Shown here in pieces: positions 1-6,023 of a stretch of DNA of 16,533 nucleotides. The notes under the pieces were generated by a model that was given only the letters and a program-made list of their open reading frames with translations, was not told the DNA's origin and did no database searches. The stretch is from contig SOIY01000013.1 of the NCBI GenBank assembly GCA_004376785.1, forward strand, positions 1-16,533, in the 5' to 3' direction. A program made the translations under genes and the position numbers. The stretch's first letter is position 1, and every line of letters begins with the position of its first letter. This stretch comes from Candidatus Stahliibacteriota bacterium (GTDB taxonomy: Bacteria; Hydrothermota; Tepidihabitantia; SM23-42).

Positions 1-20
1 ATCTGTGTAATCTGTGTAAT
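1..20. repeat. 9-nt tandem repeat downstream of the recombinase gene
   Basis: Two adjacent copies of ATCTGTGTA (1-9 and 10-18) followed by the first two bases of a third. They abut, and by one base enter, the TAA stop of the recombinase gene. The array may continue beyond the window. No hairpin or T-tract is visible here, so it does not look like a terminator. Confidence 0.6.
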
Positions 21-937
21 TATGCTCGCGGATGATGCTCTCTATATATCTCTTTTAGATACTCACGGTCAATATGTGTATAAATCTGTGTTGTAGAAAT
101 ATCTACATGGCCCAAGAGTTCCTGAACTACACGCAGGTCTGCCCCGGCTTCTAATAGATGAGTTGCAAAGGAGTGACGAAACATATGAGGTGTTACCCTT
201 TTTTTTATACCAGCCTTTATACGATATTTACGTAGTATTTTTAAAAAACCCATCCGTGACATATTCTTACCTCGCGCATTCAAAATAAGAAATGGTGAAG
301 ATCTCTTTTTAATAATCAGTGGTCTACCAATACTAATATATTCATCTATTGCTTTTTCAGCCTTTTTGCCAAAAGGCACGATCCGTTGTTTATTACCTTT
401 ACCAATAACATTTACCAAATCATTATCCAAATCCAAATCAGTAATTGTAAGGCTCAGTAACTCAGATATCCTCAATCCTGCTGCATATAATAATTCTAAG
501 CATGCTCGATCCCGTAATCCAAGAGGTGTTTTTTCATCAGCCGATTCAATGATTGATGTCACTTCATCAATCGATAGAATCAAAGGTAGTTTTCTACCAA
601 CCTTCAGTAATTCCAGATCAGATGCAGGGCTGTAATTAATGGTTTTGTTAAAAACCAAATATCTGTAAAACGCCTTTATGCTGGAAATTTTACGATTTAT
701 AGATCTTGGACTCAAACCTGTATCAAACATGGTATGGATAAAATCCCGTAAATCATGAACTGTAGTAGTAATAGGTGTTTTTTTTCGAATACTAAGGAAA
801 TTTTCTAATTGTAGCAAATCGTATGTATAAGAACGGATCGTATTAAGCTCATCACCTTCAGAAATCAAGAAATTCTCAAAATCCTTGATTATGTCACTTG
901 CTTCCTTCACATCTCTACGACGAGTTTTCTTAGGCAA
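20..937 (-). CDS. xerD: XerC/XerD-type tyrosine recombinase
   Basis: Site-specific recombinase of the kind that resolves chromosome dimers at dif. The N-terminal SAM-like DNA-binding domain spans roughly residues 15-100 and the catalytic domain about 115-300. All catalytic residues are visible: R156 (AGLRISE), K180, H251 and R254 (HMFRH), H277 (LGHVDIS) and nucleophile Y286. The length (305 aa) is usual. The listed start is a TTG overlapping the upstream peptidase by 31 nt, and I see no Shine-Dalgarno before it. A GTG at codon 10, or a start near residue 15 preceded by AAGGAAG, is possible. It is the last gene of the murA operon in this window. XerC and XerD cannot be separated from sequence alone, and no integron or phage genes are nearby, so a housekeeping role is more likely than an integrase. 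Confidence 0.88.
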   Translation of the reverse strand: MPKKTRRRDVKEASDIIKDFENFLISEGDELNTIRSYTYDLLQLENFLSIRKKTPITTTVHDLRDFIHTMFDTGLSPRSINRKISSIKAFYRYLVFNKTINYSPASDLELLKVGRKLPLILSIDEVTSIIESADEKTPLGLRDRACLELLYAAGLRISELLSLTITDLDLDNDLVNVIGKGNKQRIVPFGKKAEKAIDEYISIGRPLIIKKRSSPFLILNARGKNMSRMGFLKILRKYRIKAGIKKRVTPHMFRHSFATHLLEAGADLRVVQELLGHVDISTTQIYTHIDREYLKEIYREHHPRA

Positions 938-2127
938 TTGGTCAAGTTAATTAACTTGCCTTTATTATCTATATAAATGACATCCTCTAGCCTAATACCA
1001 AATCCCTTATCAGGATAATATAGGCCGGGTTCGACAGTAAACACAATGCCAGGCTTAATCTTATCTTTATTGTTCTTTAACAGCCCAAATGATGGACTTT
1101 CGTGTACGTTCAGCCCAAGACCATGTCCGAGTGAATGGCAATAGCCATCTTGGATTTTTGGTGTACTGAGCAATGTCCTATGGCCTTGCTTTTCAAAAAA
1201 CTTACATAATAATTTTTCTACGTCAACATTTCTCTTCCCTACTTTTAGTCTATCTATAATATAATCCTGGGCGTTTCTAACAACCTTATAAATGTCCATA
1301 ACATTTTTAGGCGCATATCCAAAACAGATTGTTCTAGTAAAATCAAAGAAATAACCTCCGCCAAGCTCCTGAGGGAAAATATCAAAAACTATTGTCTTAC
1401 CAAGTTTTACAACTTCGCGATCTTTGCCAGCATTATGAGGAACACCAGCATCCCTACCTTGAGCAACAATCATCCCTTCAGAATTAACTAAATTCTTTTC
1501 AAATAAATCTCTTTGTACCATAGTCCTTAGATCACCGATCAACAATTTCTTGTTTTTGTCTTTCATTATCACATTATTTTTAATCTTCATAGAACGAACA
1601 GTTTCCAGCATATTAGTAAATGCATGTACAACTGCCTTACCTGCGCGCTTTATCCGCTTAACCTCCTCCTCACTCTTTGTTTCCCTTGCAATAGCCATTA
1701 AATCCTTTCGATCTTCATAATGAATTTTTATTTTTTTATCAAATTTAATCAGTTGTCGAAGATAATTGTAGCCCATTCCAAAAGTAGTTTTACCATAGAA
1801 CGCCACATCACCATTGACTTTTAGATCATCAAATATTGTTTTCATGAAAAAAGCATTTGCTTTAATTTTATCTGGATATTTTTCATAAATTTCCTTAACT
1901 CCATACCTATTAAAATTAATAAGTCTAAGCCCACTCTCTTGTGCAACCTCTCGTTCAATTGGATAGTGAATAACACATGCTGGTTTTCCCTGTTTCTTAA
2001 TATAATTTCCGAAAATATTTGCACCATTCAATAAATAATACATTGTCGCATCTTTGCTCGACTTTCCTACAGCATATATTGCATCAATCTTCATTTTTTT
2101 CATTAATTTATCAATATCCTTTCTCAT
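907..2127 (-). CDS. M24 family metallopeptidase (Xaa-Pro aminopeptidase/prolidase-like)
   Basis: Pita-bread-fold metallopeptidase expected to cleave peptides with proline in the second position. A creatinase-like N-terminal domain covers about residues 1-140 and the catalytic domain about 155-400. The five dinuclear-metal ligands are all recognisable: D249 (VFDIFP), D262 (FDFTRT), H335 (SLGHGLG), E366 (VEPGLYYP) and E381 (RLED). H231 and H342 match conserved accessory histidines. There is no signal peptide, so it is probably cytoplasmic. The ATG is preceded by a purine run (AAGGGGGT) about 5 nt upstream. A 58-nt gap separates it from the amidotransferase gene, and it overlaps the recombinase gene downstream. 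PepP and PepQ specificity cannot be resolved here. Confidence 0.88.
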   Translation of the reverse strand: MRKDIDKLMKKMKIDAIYAVGKSSKDATMYYLLNGANIFGNYIKKQGKPACVIHYPIEREVAQESGLRLINFNRYGVKEIYEKYPDKIKANAFFMKTIFDDLKVNGDVAFYGKTTFGMGYNYLRQLIKFDKKIKIHYEDRKDLMAIARETKSEEEVKRIKRAGKAVVHAFTNMLETVRSMKIKNNVIMKDKNKKLLIGDLRTMVQRDLFEKNLVNSEGMIVAQGRDAGVPHNAGKDREVVKLGKTIVFDIFPQELGGGYFFDFTRTICFGYAPKNVMDIYKVVRNAQDYIIDRLKVGKRNVDVEKLLCKFFEKQGHRTLLSTPKIQDGYCHSLGHGLGLNVHESPSFGLLKNNKDKIKPGIVFTVEPGLYYPDKGFGIRLEDVIYIDNKGKLINLTNCLRKLVVEM

Positions 2128-2185
2128 CTTACCCCCTTGTTAATAATATTCACCAATATTGTTATATATCCCAAAGTATGTCACG

Positions 2186-2791
2186 TTACTTCATGTACCA
2201 TGTAGCCAATTTGAAAAAATTCTCCAGAATCACGATGCCAGCAGGACGTTTATCATCAAACCGTTCTGGATGGAATTGAACACCGTACATCGGTAGCACC
2301 TGGTGCTTGATTGCCTCAATAGCACAGTTTGGTGAATCAGCAATATTCACAAAATTATAGGGGACATTTTGAACTATTTCCTCATGCGATTCCATAACCA
2401 GAAATTTCTCTCCAAGTCCGTCAAAAAGCTCATCGTTTCGAATTTTTCTGATCATATAATAGCCTTCCAACATTTTACCTGTTGGCATAACGCTCTCTCC
2501 AAAAGCTATTGAAAGAAGCTGATGTCCAAAACAGATTCCTAATACAGGTTTTTCCGTTCTTCTTAAAAATTCCACCTCATTTGCATAGGATTCGAACACT
2601 TCAGGCTCAACTAACTTACGCTGTGAACCGGAAAGAACAATTGCATCAAATAATTTAAAATCTTCACTACTTGACATGGTGGAACAATCCTTTACCTCAA
2701 CTGTGTGAATAGTTACATCTTTAACAACATTGTATAGATTTTCCATCTGAGGTGAGTTCGGTAAATAATTGTCAATTATTAATGTTCTCAT
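2186..2791 (-). CDS. Class I glutamine amidotransferase, stand-alone domain
   Basis: A free-standing class I (triad) glutaminase domain that should release ammonia from glutamine for an unidentified partner. The nucleophile is C87 in GICFGHQ, and the other triad members are H174 and E176 in GVQFHPE. An SHEE stretch at 135-138 corresponds to the SHxD region of GuaA-like domains. I chose the ATG at 2791 (201 aa) rather than the TTG one codon upstream, because GAGGTG lies about 6 nt before the ATG. The start overlaps the 3' end of ispG by 20 nt, implying coupled translation. No synthase domain is fused or adjacent. It may be the A subunit of a split GMP synthase, a PabA/TrpG relative, or a gamma-glutamyl hydrolase type. 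The usual oxyanion-side GGP is GSQ here (55-57). Confidence 0.8.
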   Translation of the reverse strand: MRTLIIDNYLPNSPQMENLYNVVKDVTIHTVEVKDCSTMSSSEDFKLFDAIVLSGSQRKLVEPEVFESYANEVEFLRRTEKPVLGICFGHQLLSIAFGESVMPTGKMLEGYYMIRKIRNDELFDGLGEKFLVMESHEEIVQNVPYNFVNIADSPNCAIEAIKHQVLPMYGVQFHPERFDDKRPAGIVILENFFKLATWYMK

Positions 2792-3827
2792 CAATCACCT
2801 CGAAAAGTATATCAACAAGTTTTGCTTCTTTTGCACGCCTGATTTCCTTCCCTTTTGCAAATACAATTCCAACTCCTTTACCGCAAGCAATACCAAAATC
2901 TGCTTCACGGGCTTCCCCAGGGCCATTAACAACACAACCCATTACTGCAACCTTCATGAAACTCTTATATTTTTTTAAACGGCTTTCTACTGTACGTGCA
3001 ATCCTTGCAAGGTTAACTTCACATCGACCGCACGTTGGACAGCTGATAAAAATTGGACCATGCTGTCGTAAACCCAATGAATTAAGTATTTCATAAGCAG
3101 CAACAACTTCCATAACTGGATCAGAAGTCAAAGAGACGCGTATCGTATCACCGATACCTTGATTCAGCAAAATACCTAAACCAACAGCGCTTTTTATCCC
3201 ACCCCGAAATGGAAGCCCTGCTTCGGTAATACCAATATGGAGCGGATAATTAAATTGTTTACTGAGCATTTTGTAAACAAATATTGTATCTCTAACATCT
3301 GCACCCTTTGCTGAAATAACTATATTATTGAATCTATTGTTAATAAAAATATTAATTGCATCCTTCATAGACTCAACAATAGCATCCGGTGTTGGATGCC
3401 GATACTTTTTTAAAATAGATTTTGGCAGTGAACCAGAATTAACACCGATTCTAATAGGAACACAATTGTCTTTTGCCTTTTTAATGACTTCAGTAACCTT
3501 CCAATTTTCGCCAATATTACCAGGGTTTATCCTGATTTTATCCACACCTGCATCAATTGCTTTCAGGGCTAAGCGGTAGTCAAAATGGATATCAGCAATA
3601 ATTGGAATAGACACGGATTTTTTAATACGCCTCAAGGATATAGCATCATCCTTATTAACAACTGCCATACGAACCATATCGCAACCTGCCTTTTGCAGAC
3701 GCTTAATTTGAATAATAGTCTTTTTAATATCCCGGGTTTTAGTCTTGGTCATAGACTGTACAACAATTGGATTATTCCCTCCAATCTTCACCTTACCAAT
3801 TTCTACAACCTTTTTTAATTTCCTCAT
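2772..3827 (-). CDS. ispG: 4-hydroxy-3-methylbut-2-enyl diphosphate synthase (IspG/GcpE)
   Basis: Penultimate enzyme of the MEP isoprenoid pathway. It reductively opens 2-C-methyl-erythritol cyclodiphosphate to HMBPP using a [4Fe-4S] cluster. The N-terminal TIM barrel spans about residues 1-250 and includes IADIHFD (77-83) and KIRINPGN (97-104). The C-terminal ferredoxin-like cluster domain carries C263 and C266 (SCPTCGR), C298 (GCVVNGPGE) and the cluster ligand E305. The length of 351 aa fits the short bacterial form without the large plant/Chlamydia insertion. Its ATG overlaps the murA stop as ATGA (3824-3827), a tight coupling. An electron donor such as ferredoxin or flavodoxin is not in the window. 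Confidence 0.96.
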   Translation of the reverse strand: MRKLKKVVEIGKVKIGGNNPIVVQSMTKTKTRDIKKTIIQIKRLQKAGCDMVRMAVVNKDDAISLRRIKKSVSIPIIADIHFDYRLALKAIDAGVDKIRINPGNIGENWKVTEVIKKAKDNCVPIRIGVNSGSLPKSILKKYRHPTPDAIVESMKDAINIFINNRFNNIVISAKGADVRDTIFVYKMLSKQFNYPLHIGITEAGLPFRGGIKSAVGLGILLNQGIGDTIRVSLTSDPVMEVVAAYEILNSLGLRQHGPIFISCPTCGRCEVNLARIARTVESRLKKYKSFMKVAVMGCVVNGPGEAREADFGIACGKGVGIVFAKGKEIRRAKEAKLVDILFEVIDENINN

Positions 3828-5086
3828 TCGCTCTGCCGTTTTATCTTCGCACCTAAACGGCGCAATTTAGTTTCGAATTTTTCATAACCGCGGTCTAAAT
3901 GATAGATTCGACGCACCACGGTTTTACCCTTTGCTACAAGACCAGCAAGTACCAAAGCTGCAGAAGCACGCAGGTCTGAAGCCATCAAATAAGCACCGGA
4001 TAATTTGTTCACGCCATTAATGACTGCTGTATCGCCCTCAATTGTAATATCTGCCCCCATTCTCATAAGTTCCAATGCCTGCATGAAACGATTCTCGAAG
4101 ATTGTCTCTTTTACGGTGCTCGTTCCGGGCACAATTGAAAGAAGCGCCATAAATTGAGCCTGCATATCAGTAGGAAATCCAGGATAAGTTGTTACAAATA
4201 TATTTGTAGCATGCAGTCGTCTGGTGCCGTGCACTACGATGTTATCTTCTCCTCTTTCCACCATTACACCAATTTCTTCAAGTTTATCAAGTATACTCGT
4301 TAAATGATCAGGACAACAATCTTGTATAGTTATTGAACTGCGGGTTATTGCTGCTGCAGCAGCAAATGTGCCAGCTTCAATACGGTCAGGGATGATAGAA
4401 TACTTTACATCTGTTGCAGAAGATTTTCCTTTTATGGTAATCCTGTGTGTACCCTGTCCAGTAATATCAAAACCCGTCGCATTTAAAAAATTTGCAACAT
4501 CAATCACCTCTGGTTCACAGGCTGCTGGGCTAATAATCGTCTCTCCCTTTGCCTGAGCTGCAGCAATCATAACATTTATGGTAGCACCAACTGACGTGCC
4601 TTTTGGACCCTCTATATTTACCTCATGACCTAATAATTTACGAGTATGGGCATTGATAAAACCGTCTTTAATCTCTATGCTAGCACCCAATGTGCGCAAT
4701 CCCTTTATGTGCAGGTCAATCGGTCTTGGACCAATAGCACAGCCACCTGGCAAAGATACCTTCGCCTTTTTCACGCGTGCTAATAATGCACCAAGCACAT
4801 AATATGATGCACGCATTTTTCTAACAATATCATAAGGGGCATCAATTTTTTTAATCTTCGATGTATGAATTTTCAAAACATGATGATTAAATATCACATC
4901 TGCACCAAGGTGTTGAATGAGCTCTATCATTGTTCTAACATCAATAAGATCAGGAATATTTTCTAATACCACCTTTTTATCGGTCAAAAGGGATGCTGCG
5001 ATTATCGGCAGTGCTGAATTTTTTGCACCGGCAATCTTTACTTCACCGGAAAGTTTCTTGCCTCCTTCAATTACAAATTGCTGCAT
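3824..5086 (-). CDS. murA: UDP-N-acetylglucosamine 1-carboxyvinyltransferase (MurA)
   Basis: First committed step of peptidoglycan synthesis: transfer of enolpyruvate from PEP to UDP-GlcNAc in the cytoplasm. The inside-out alpha/beta barrel (EPSP synthase fold) is full length at 420 aa. Visible landmarks are K22-N23 (AGAKNSALP), R92, the catalytic and fosfomycin-target cysteine C116 in GGCAIGPRP, the general base D307 in FPTDMQAQ, and R373. The start is certain because MQQFVIEGG is the family's usual N-terminus. No Shine-Dalgarno precedes the ATG. Instead a near-consensus promoter ends 5 nt upstream, so the messenger should begin at or next to the AUG. It is the first gene of murA-ispG-amidotransferase-peptidase-recombinase. 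Confidence 0.97.
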   Translation of the reverse strand: MQQFVIEGGKKLSGEVKIAGAKNSALPIIAASLLTDKKVVLENIPDLIDVRTMIELIQHLGADVIFNHHVLKIHTSKIKKIDAPYDIVRKMRASYYVLGALLARVKKAKVSLPGGCAIGPRPIDLHIKGLRTLGASIEIKDGFINAHTRKLLGHEVNIEGPKGTSVGATINVMIAAAQAKGETIISPAACEPEVIDVANFLNATGFDITGQGTHRITIKGKSSATDVKYSIIPDRIEAGTFAAAAAITRSSITIQDCCPDHLTSILDKLEEIGVMVERGEDNIVVHGTRRLHATNIFVTTYPGFPTDMQAQFMALLSIVPGTSTVKETIFENRFMQALELMRMGADITIEGDTAVINGVNKLSGAYLMASDLRASAALVLAGLVAKGKTVVRRIYHLDRGYEKFETKLRRLGAKIKRQSE

Positions 5087-5091
5087 GGAAA

Positions 5092-5119
5092 ATTATATAG
5101 AAATTATTAATATTGTCAA
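5092..5119 (-). promoter_or_regulatory. Near-consensus sigma-70-type promoter for the murA operon
   Basis: On the minus strand: TTGACA (5119-5114), a 16-nt spacer and TATAAT (5097-5092), both hexamers perfect. Only five bases (TTTCC) separate the -10 from the murA ATG, so initiation 6-7 nt after the -10 would start the RNA at or next to the A of the AUG. Transcription start is inferred, not observed. Confidence 0.85.
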
Positions 5120-5187
5120 TAAAATAATCTACACGTGCCAGTTTAATTTATCTTTTGACTATATTAATAAAAAGATTAAAATTAAAT

Positions 5188-5280
5188 ATGGGGAGATCAT
5201 TCCTTAAATACCTGAAAAGCTTTAACTCACTCAATAAGATTGCACCGCCTGAGAAATTTAAATCCACTCCGATATCTTAA
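5188..5280 (+). CDS. Possible 30-aa leaderless mini-ORF
   Basis: A short ATG-to-TAA frame starting MGRSFLKYLK, with a lysine/proline-rich second half (PPEKFKS). It has no Shine-Dalgarno. A plausible promoter, TTGACT (5155-5160), 16-nt spacer and TAAAAT (5177-5182), ends five bases before the ATG, the same spacing as at murA on the other strand. I do not recognise the peptide. In such AT-rich DNA the arrangement could be chance, and the stretch could equally be untranslated DNA upstream of the selenoprotein candidate. Confidence 0.2.
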   Translation: MGRSFLKYLKSFNSLNKIAPPEKFKSTPIS

Positions 5281-5283
5281 CCA

Positions 5284-5311
5284 TTGCCTTTTCCGAATTT
5301 TTAGTTATAAT
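5284..5311 (+). promoter_or_regulatory. Promoter of the candidate selenoprotein gene
   Basis: TTGCCT (5284-5289, four of six to TTGACA), a 16-nt spacer and a perfect TATAAT (5306-5311). The predicted start near 5318 gives a leader of about 16 nt that includes the ribosome binding site. It is divergent from the murA promoter. Confidence 0.7.
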
Positions 5312-5320
5312 TAATTATTC

Positions 5321-5329
5321 AAAGGAGGT
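5321..5329 (+). promoter_or_regulatory. Strong ribosome binding site of the candidate selenoprotein gene
   Basis: AAAGGAGGT matches the anti-Shine-Dalgarno almost fully, and GGAGG ends 5 nt before the ATG at 5334. It is one of the strongest sites in the window and fixes the start. A ribosome binding site of this quality argues that the interrupted frame is a translated gene. Confidence 0.85.
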
Positions 5330-5333
5330 AACT

Positions 5334-5576
5334 ATGCCTAAGTTTTTAATTACGTTACCACCAATGCCGAAAGACAAAGTCATGTCGGCCTGAACATCTG
5401 TTATTAATGCTTCCGTTGGAAGCAATCTCAAGATGGACAGAGCCTATATAGATGAAGTAAAAGGTCAGGCAATCTGTTGCTGGGATGCACCTGATCAAAA
5501 GAGTGTCGAGAACCTATTTACCCAGGCGCATGTTAAGACTGAGTCAATTAAGCAGGTGGTTGAATACCCTGGTTAG
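5334..5576 (+). CDS. Candidate selenoprotein, DUF4242/SCO4226-like small ferredoxin-fold protein (in-frame TGA at codon 20)
   Basis: An 80-codon frame, ATG 5334 to TAG 5574-5576, broken only by TGA at 5391-5393. Read as selenocysteine it starts MPKFLITLPPMPKDKVMSA, then Sec20, then TSVINASVG. The downstream part (DRAYIDEVKGQAICCWDAPD, residues 35-54, then an amphipathic helix 55-66 and IKQVVEY) follows the pattern I recall for DUF4242/SCO4226-like proteins (ERAWLD...YC..EAP...AV), which are small dimeric alpha/beta-barrel domains, one of them reported to bind nickel. Sec20 would lie in the first helix; C48 and C49 sit in a core strand. The gene has its own promoter, ribosome binding site and terminator. 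TGA is an ordinary stop for five other genes here, so code reassignment is unlikely. Alternatives are a recent nonsense mutation or a 19-aa peptide. Family assignment is from memory; function is unknown. Confidence 0.72.
5395..5435 (+). promoter_or_regulatory. SECIS-like hairpin immediately after the in-frame TGA
   Basis: The lower stem is CATCT (5395-5399) with AGATG (5431-5435), 5 bp. An asymmetric internal loop follows (5400-5407 and 5425-5430). The upper stem is TGCTTCC (5408-5414) with GGAAGCA (5418-5424), seven perfect pairs. The apical loop is GTT (5415-5417). Two bases... strictly one base (5394) separates the TGA from the stem, and 21 nt lie between the TGA and the loop. Known bacterial SECIS elements bound by SelB lie within the coding region just after UGA, with a small apical loop having G near its first position; E. 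coli fdhF has a similar length. I see no obvious single bulged U in the upper stem, but the internal loop is U-rich. Confidence 0.72.
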
Positions 5577-5633
5577 TTTTTTGACTTGCTCGATTAGGTG
5601 TTTTTCCGTTTAATTGAGTAACTAATTAATCAG

Positions 5634-5671
5634 AAAAAGGGCTGGTGGCTTTCAAACCATTGGCCCTTTTT
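5634..5671. terminator. Bidirectional intrinsic terminator between converging units
   Basis: A 15-bp stem, AAAAAGGGCTGGTGG (5634-5648) with CCATTGGCCCTTTTT (5657-5671), including three G-T pairs, closes an 8-nt loop. The A/T tracts flank a GC-rich core, so it gives a U-tract in both directions. On the plus strand it ends the candidate selenoprotein transcript 58 nt after its stop. On the minus strand it could stop readthrough from mutL. A further hairpin lies just before it in the 3' untranslated region, 5586-5596 with 5611-5621, 11 bp including G-T pairs. Confidence 0.85.
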
Positions 5672-5704
5672 GATATTCGAAATTTTCAAAGGAATCTGAT
5701 CCAA

Positions 5705-5719
5705 CTGCATTATATGCAG
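5705..5719. repeat. 15-nt palindrome (6-3-6)
   Basis: CTGCAT, loop TAT, ATGCAG: six perfect pairs around a three-base loop. It has the same size and shape as the other 15-nt palindromes in the window but a different sequence. Confidence 0.5.
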
Positions 5720-5739
5720 AGTATCATACCATAGGCAGA

Positions 5740-5754
5740 TCCGCCTCAGGCGGA
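5740..5754. repeat. 15-nt GC-rich palindrome, copy 1
   Basis: TCCGCC, loop TCA, GGCGGA: a perfect palindrome in AT-rich surroundings. A diverged copy lies at 5953-5967, matching at 12 of 15 positions. Confidence 0.65.
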
Positions 5755-5868
5755 ACTCTACCACTACAATTCCACTGAAAATTGTACAACTGCACAGAAA
5801 TCTTGGTTTTGAATTTAAATAGTTGAATTTTGATACTATTCACCCCGTGAAACAGGAGTAACCTTATT

Positions 5869-5982
5869 ATGGAAAAAGAAAAAGGAAAGCAATCAAAGTT
5901 AGTGAAGATAGAACCCTTCAAGGCAGGCTGTATTTCACAGGGTAAAGGATTTTCCGCCAGAGGTGGATCAGCCTTAGGCTGA
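5869..5982 (+). CDS. Doubtful 37-aa mini-ORF ending in a palindrome
   Basis: ATG at 5869 follows AGGAG (5854-5858) at 10-nt spacing. The peptide starts MEKEKGKQSKLVKIEPFKAG, has one cysteine (C21), and ends at TGA 5980-5982. Its last ten codons are entirely encoded by the tandem palindromes at 5953-5982, so the C-terminus is repeat-derived. The frame would stay open after the TGA for 14 more codons to TAG 6025-6027. The hairpin there has loop TACA without an early G, so it is not a good SECIS. It may be a remnant or noncoding. Confidence 0.2.
   Translation: MEKEKGKQSKLVKIEPFKAGCISQGKGFSARGGSALG
5953..5982. repeat. Two adjacent 15-nt palindromes
   Basis: TCCGCC, loop AGA, GGTGGA (5953-5967, one G-T pair) is followed without a gap by TCAGCC, loop TTA, GGCTGA (5968-5982, six perfect pairs). 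The first is a diverged copy of the element at 5740-5754. Side-by-side hairpins of fixed 6-3-6 geometry look like a dispersed repeat family rather than a terminator, since no T-tract follows. Confidence 0.65.
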
Positions 5983-5996
5983 AGATATTCGGATTT

Positions 5997-6023
5997 ACCC
6001 AAGCCTATTACAATAGGCTGGGT
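5997..6023. terminator. Hairpin downstream of mutL, possible weak terminator
   Basis: ACCC (5997-6000) pairs with GGGT (6020-6023), and AGCCTAT (6002-6008) with ATAGGCT (6013-6019), leaving A6001 bulged and a TACA loop: 11 bp in all. It lies 32 nt beyond the mutL stop on the minus strand. There is no proper T-tract on either side, so termination would be weak or factor-assisted. It could instead be a transcript-end stabiliser. Confidence 0.35.

Noticed and set aside
20..937. Tyrosine recombinase as an integrase of a mobile element
   Set aside because: It is embedded in a housekeeping operon, has XerC/D length and motifs, and no attachment repeats or phage genes are visible.
2792..2794. TTG start of the amidotransferase one codon upstream of the ATG
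   Set aside because: The Shine-Dalgarno GAGGTG is spaced better for the ATG at 2791, and ATG is the stronger codon.
5391..5393. TGA as a reassigned sense codon (Trp or Gly code)
   Set aside because: proS, ribF, murA, ispG and pepQ all terminate at TGA, and no other gene in the window has an internal TGA.
5724..6002. 92-codon minus-strand open frame in the mutL-terminator spacer
   Set aside because: It runs through palindromic repeats, has no ribosome binding site or recognisable motif, and overlaps other weak signals; most likely chance.
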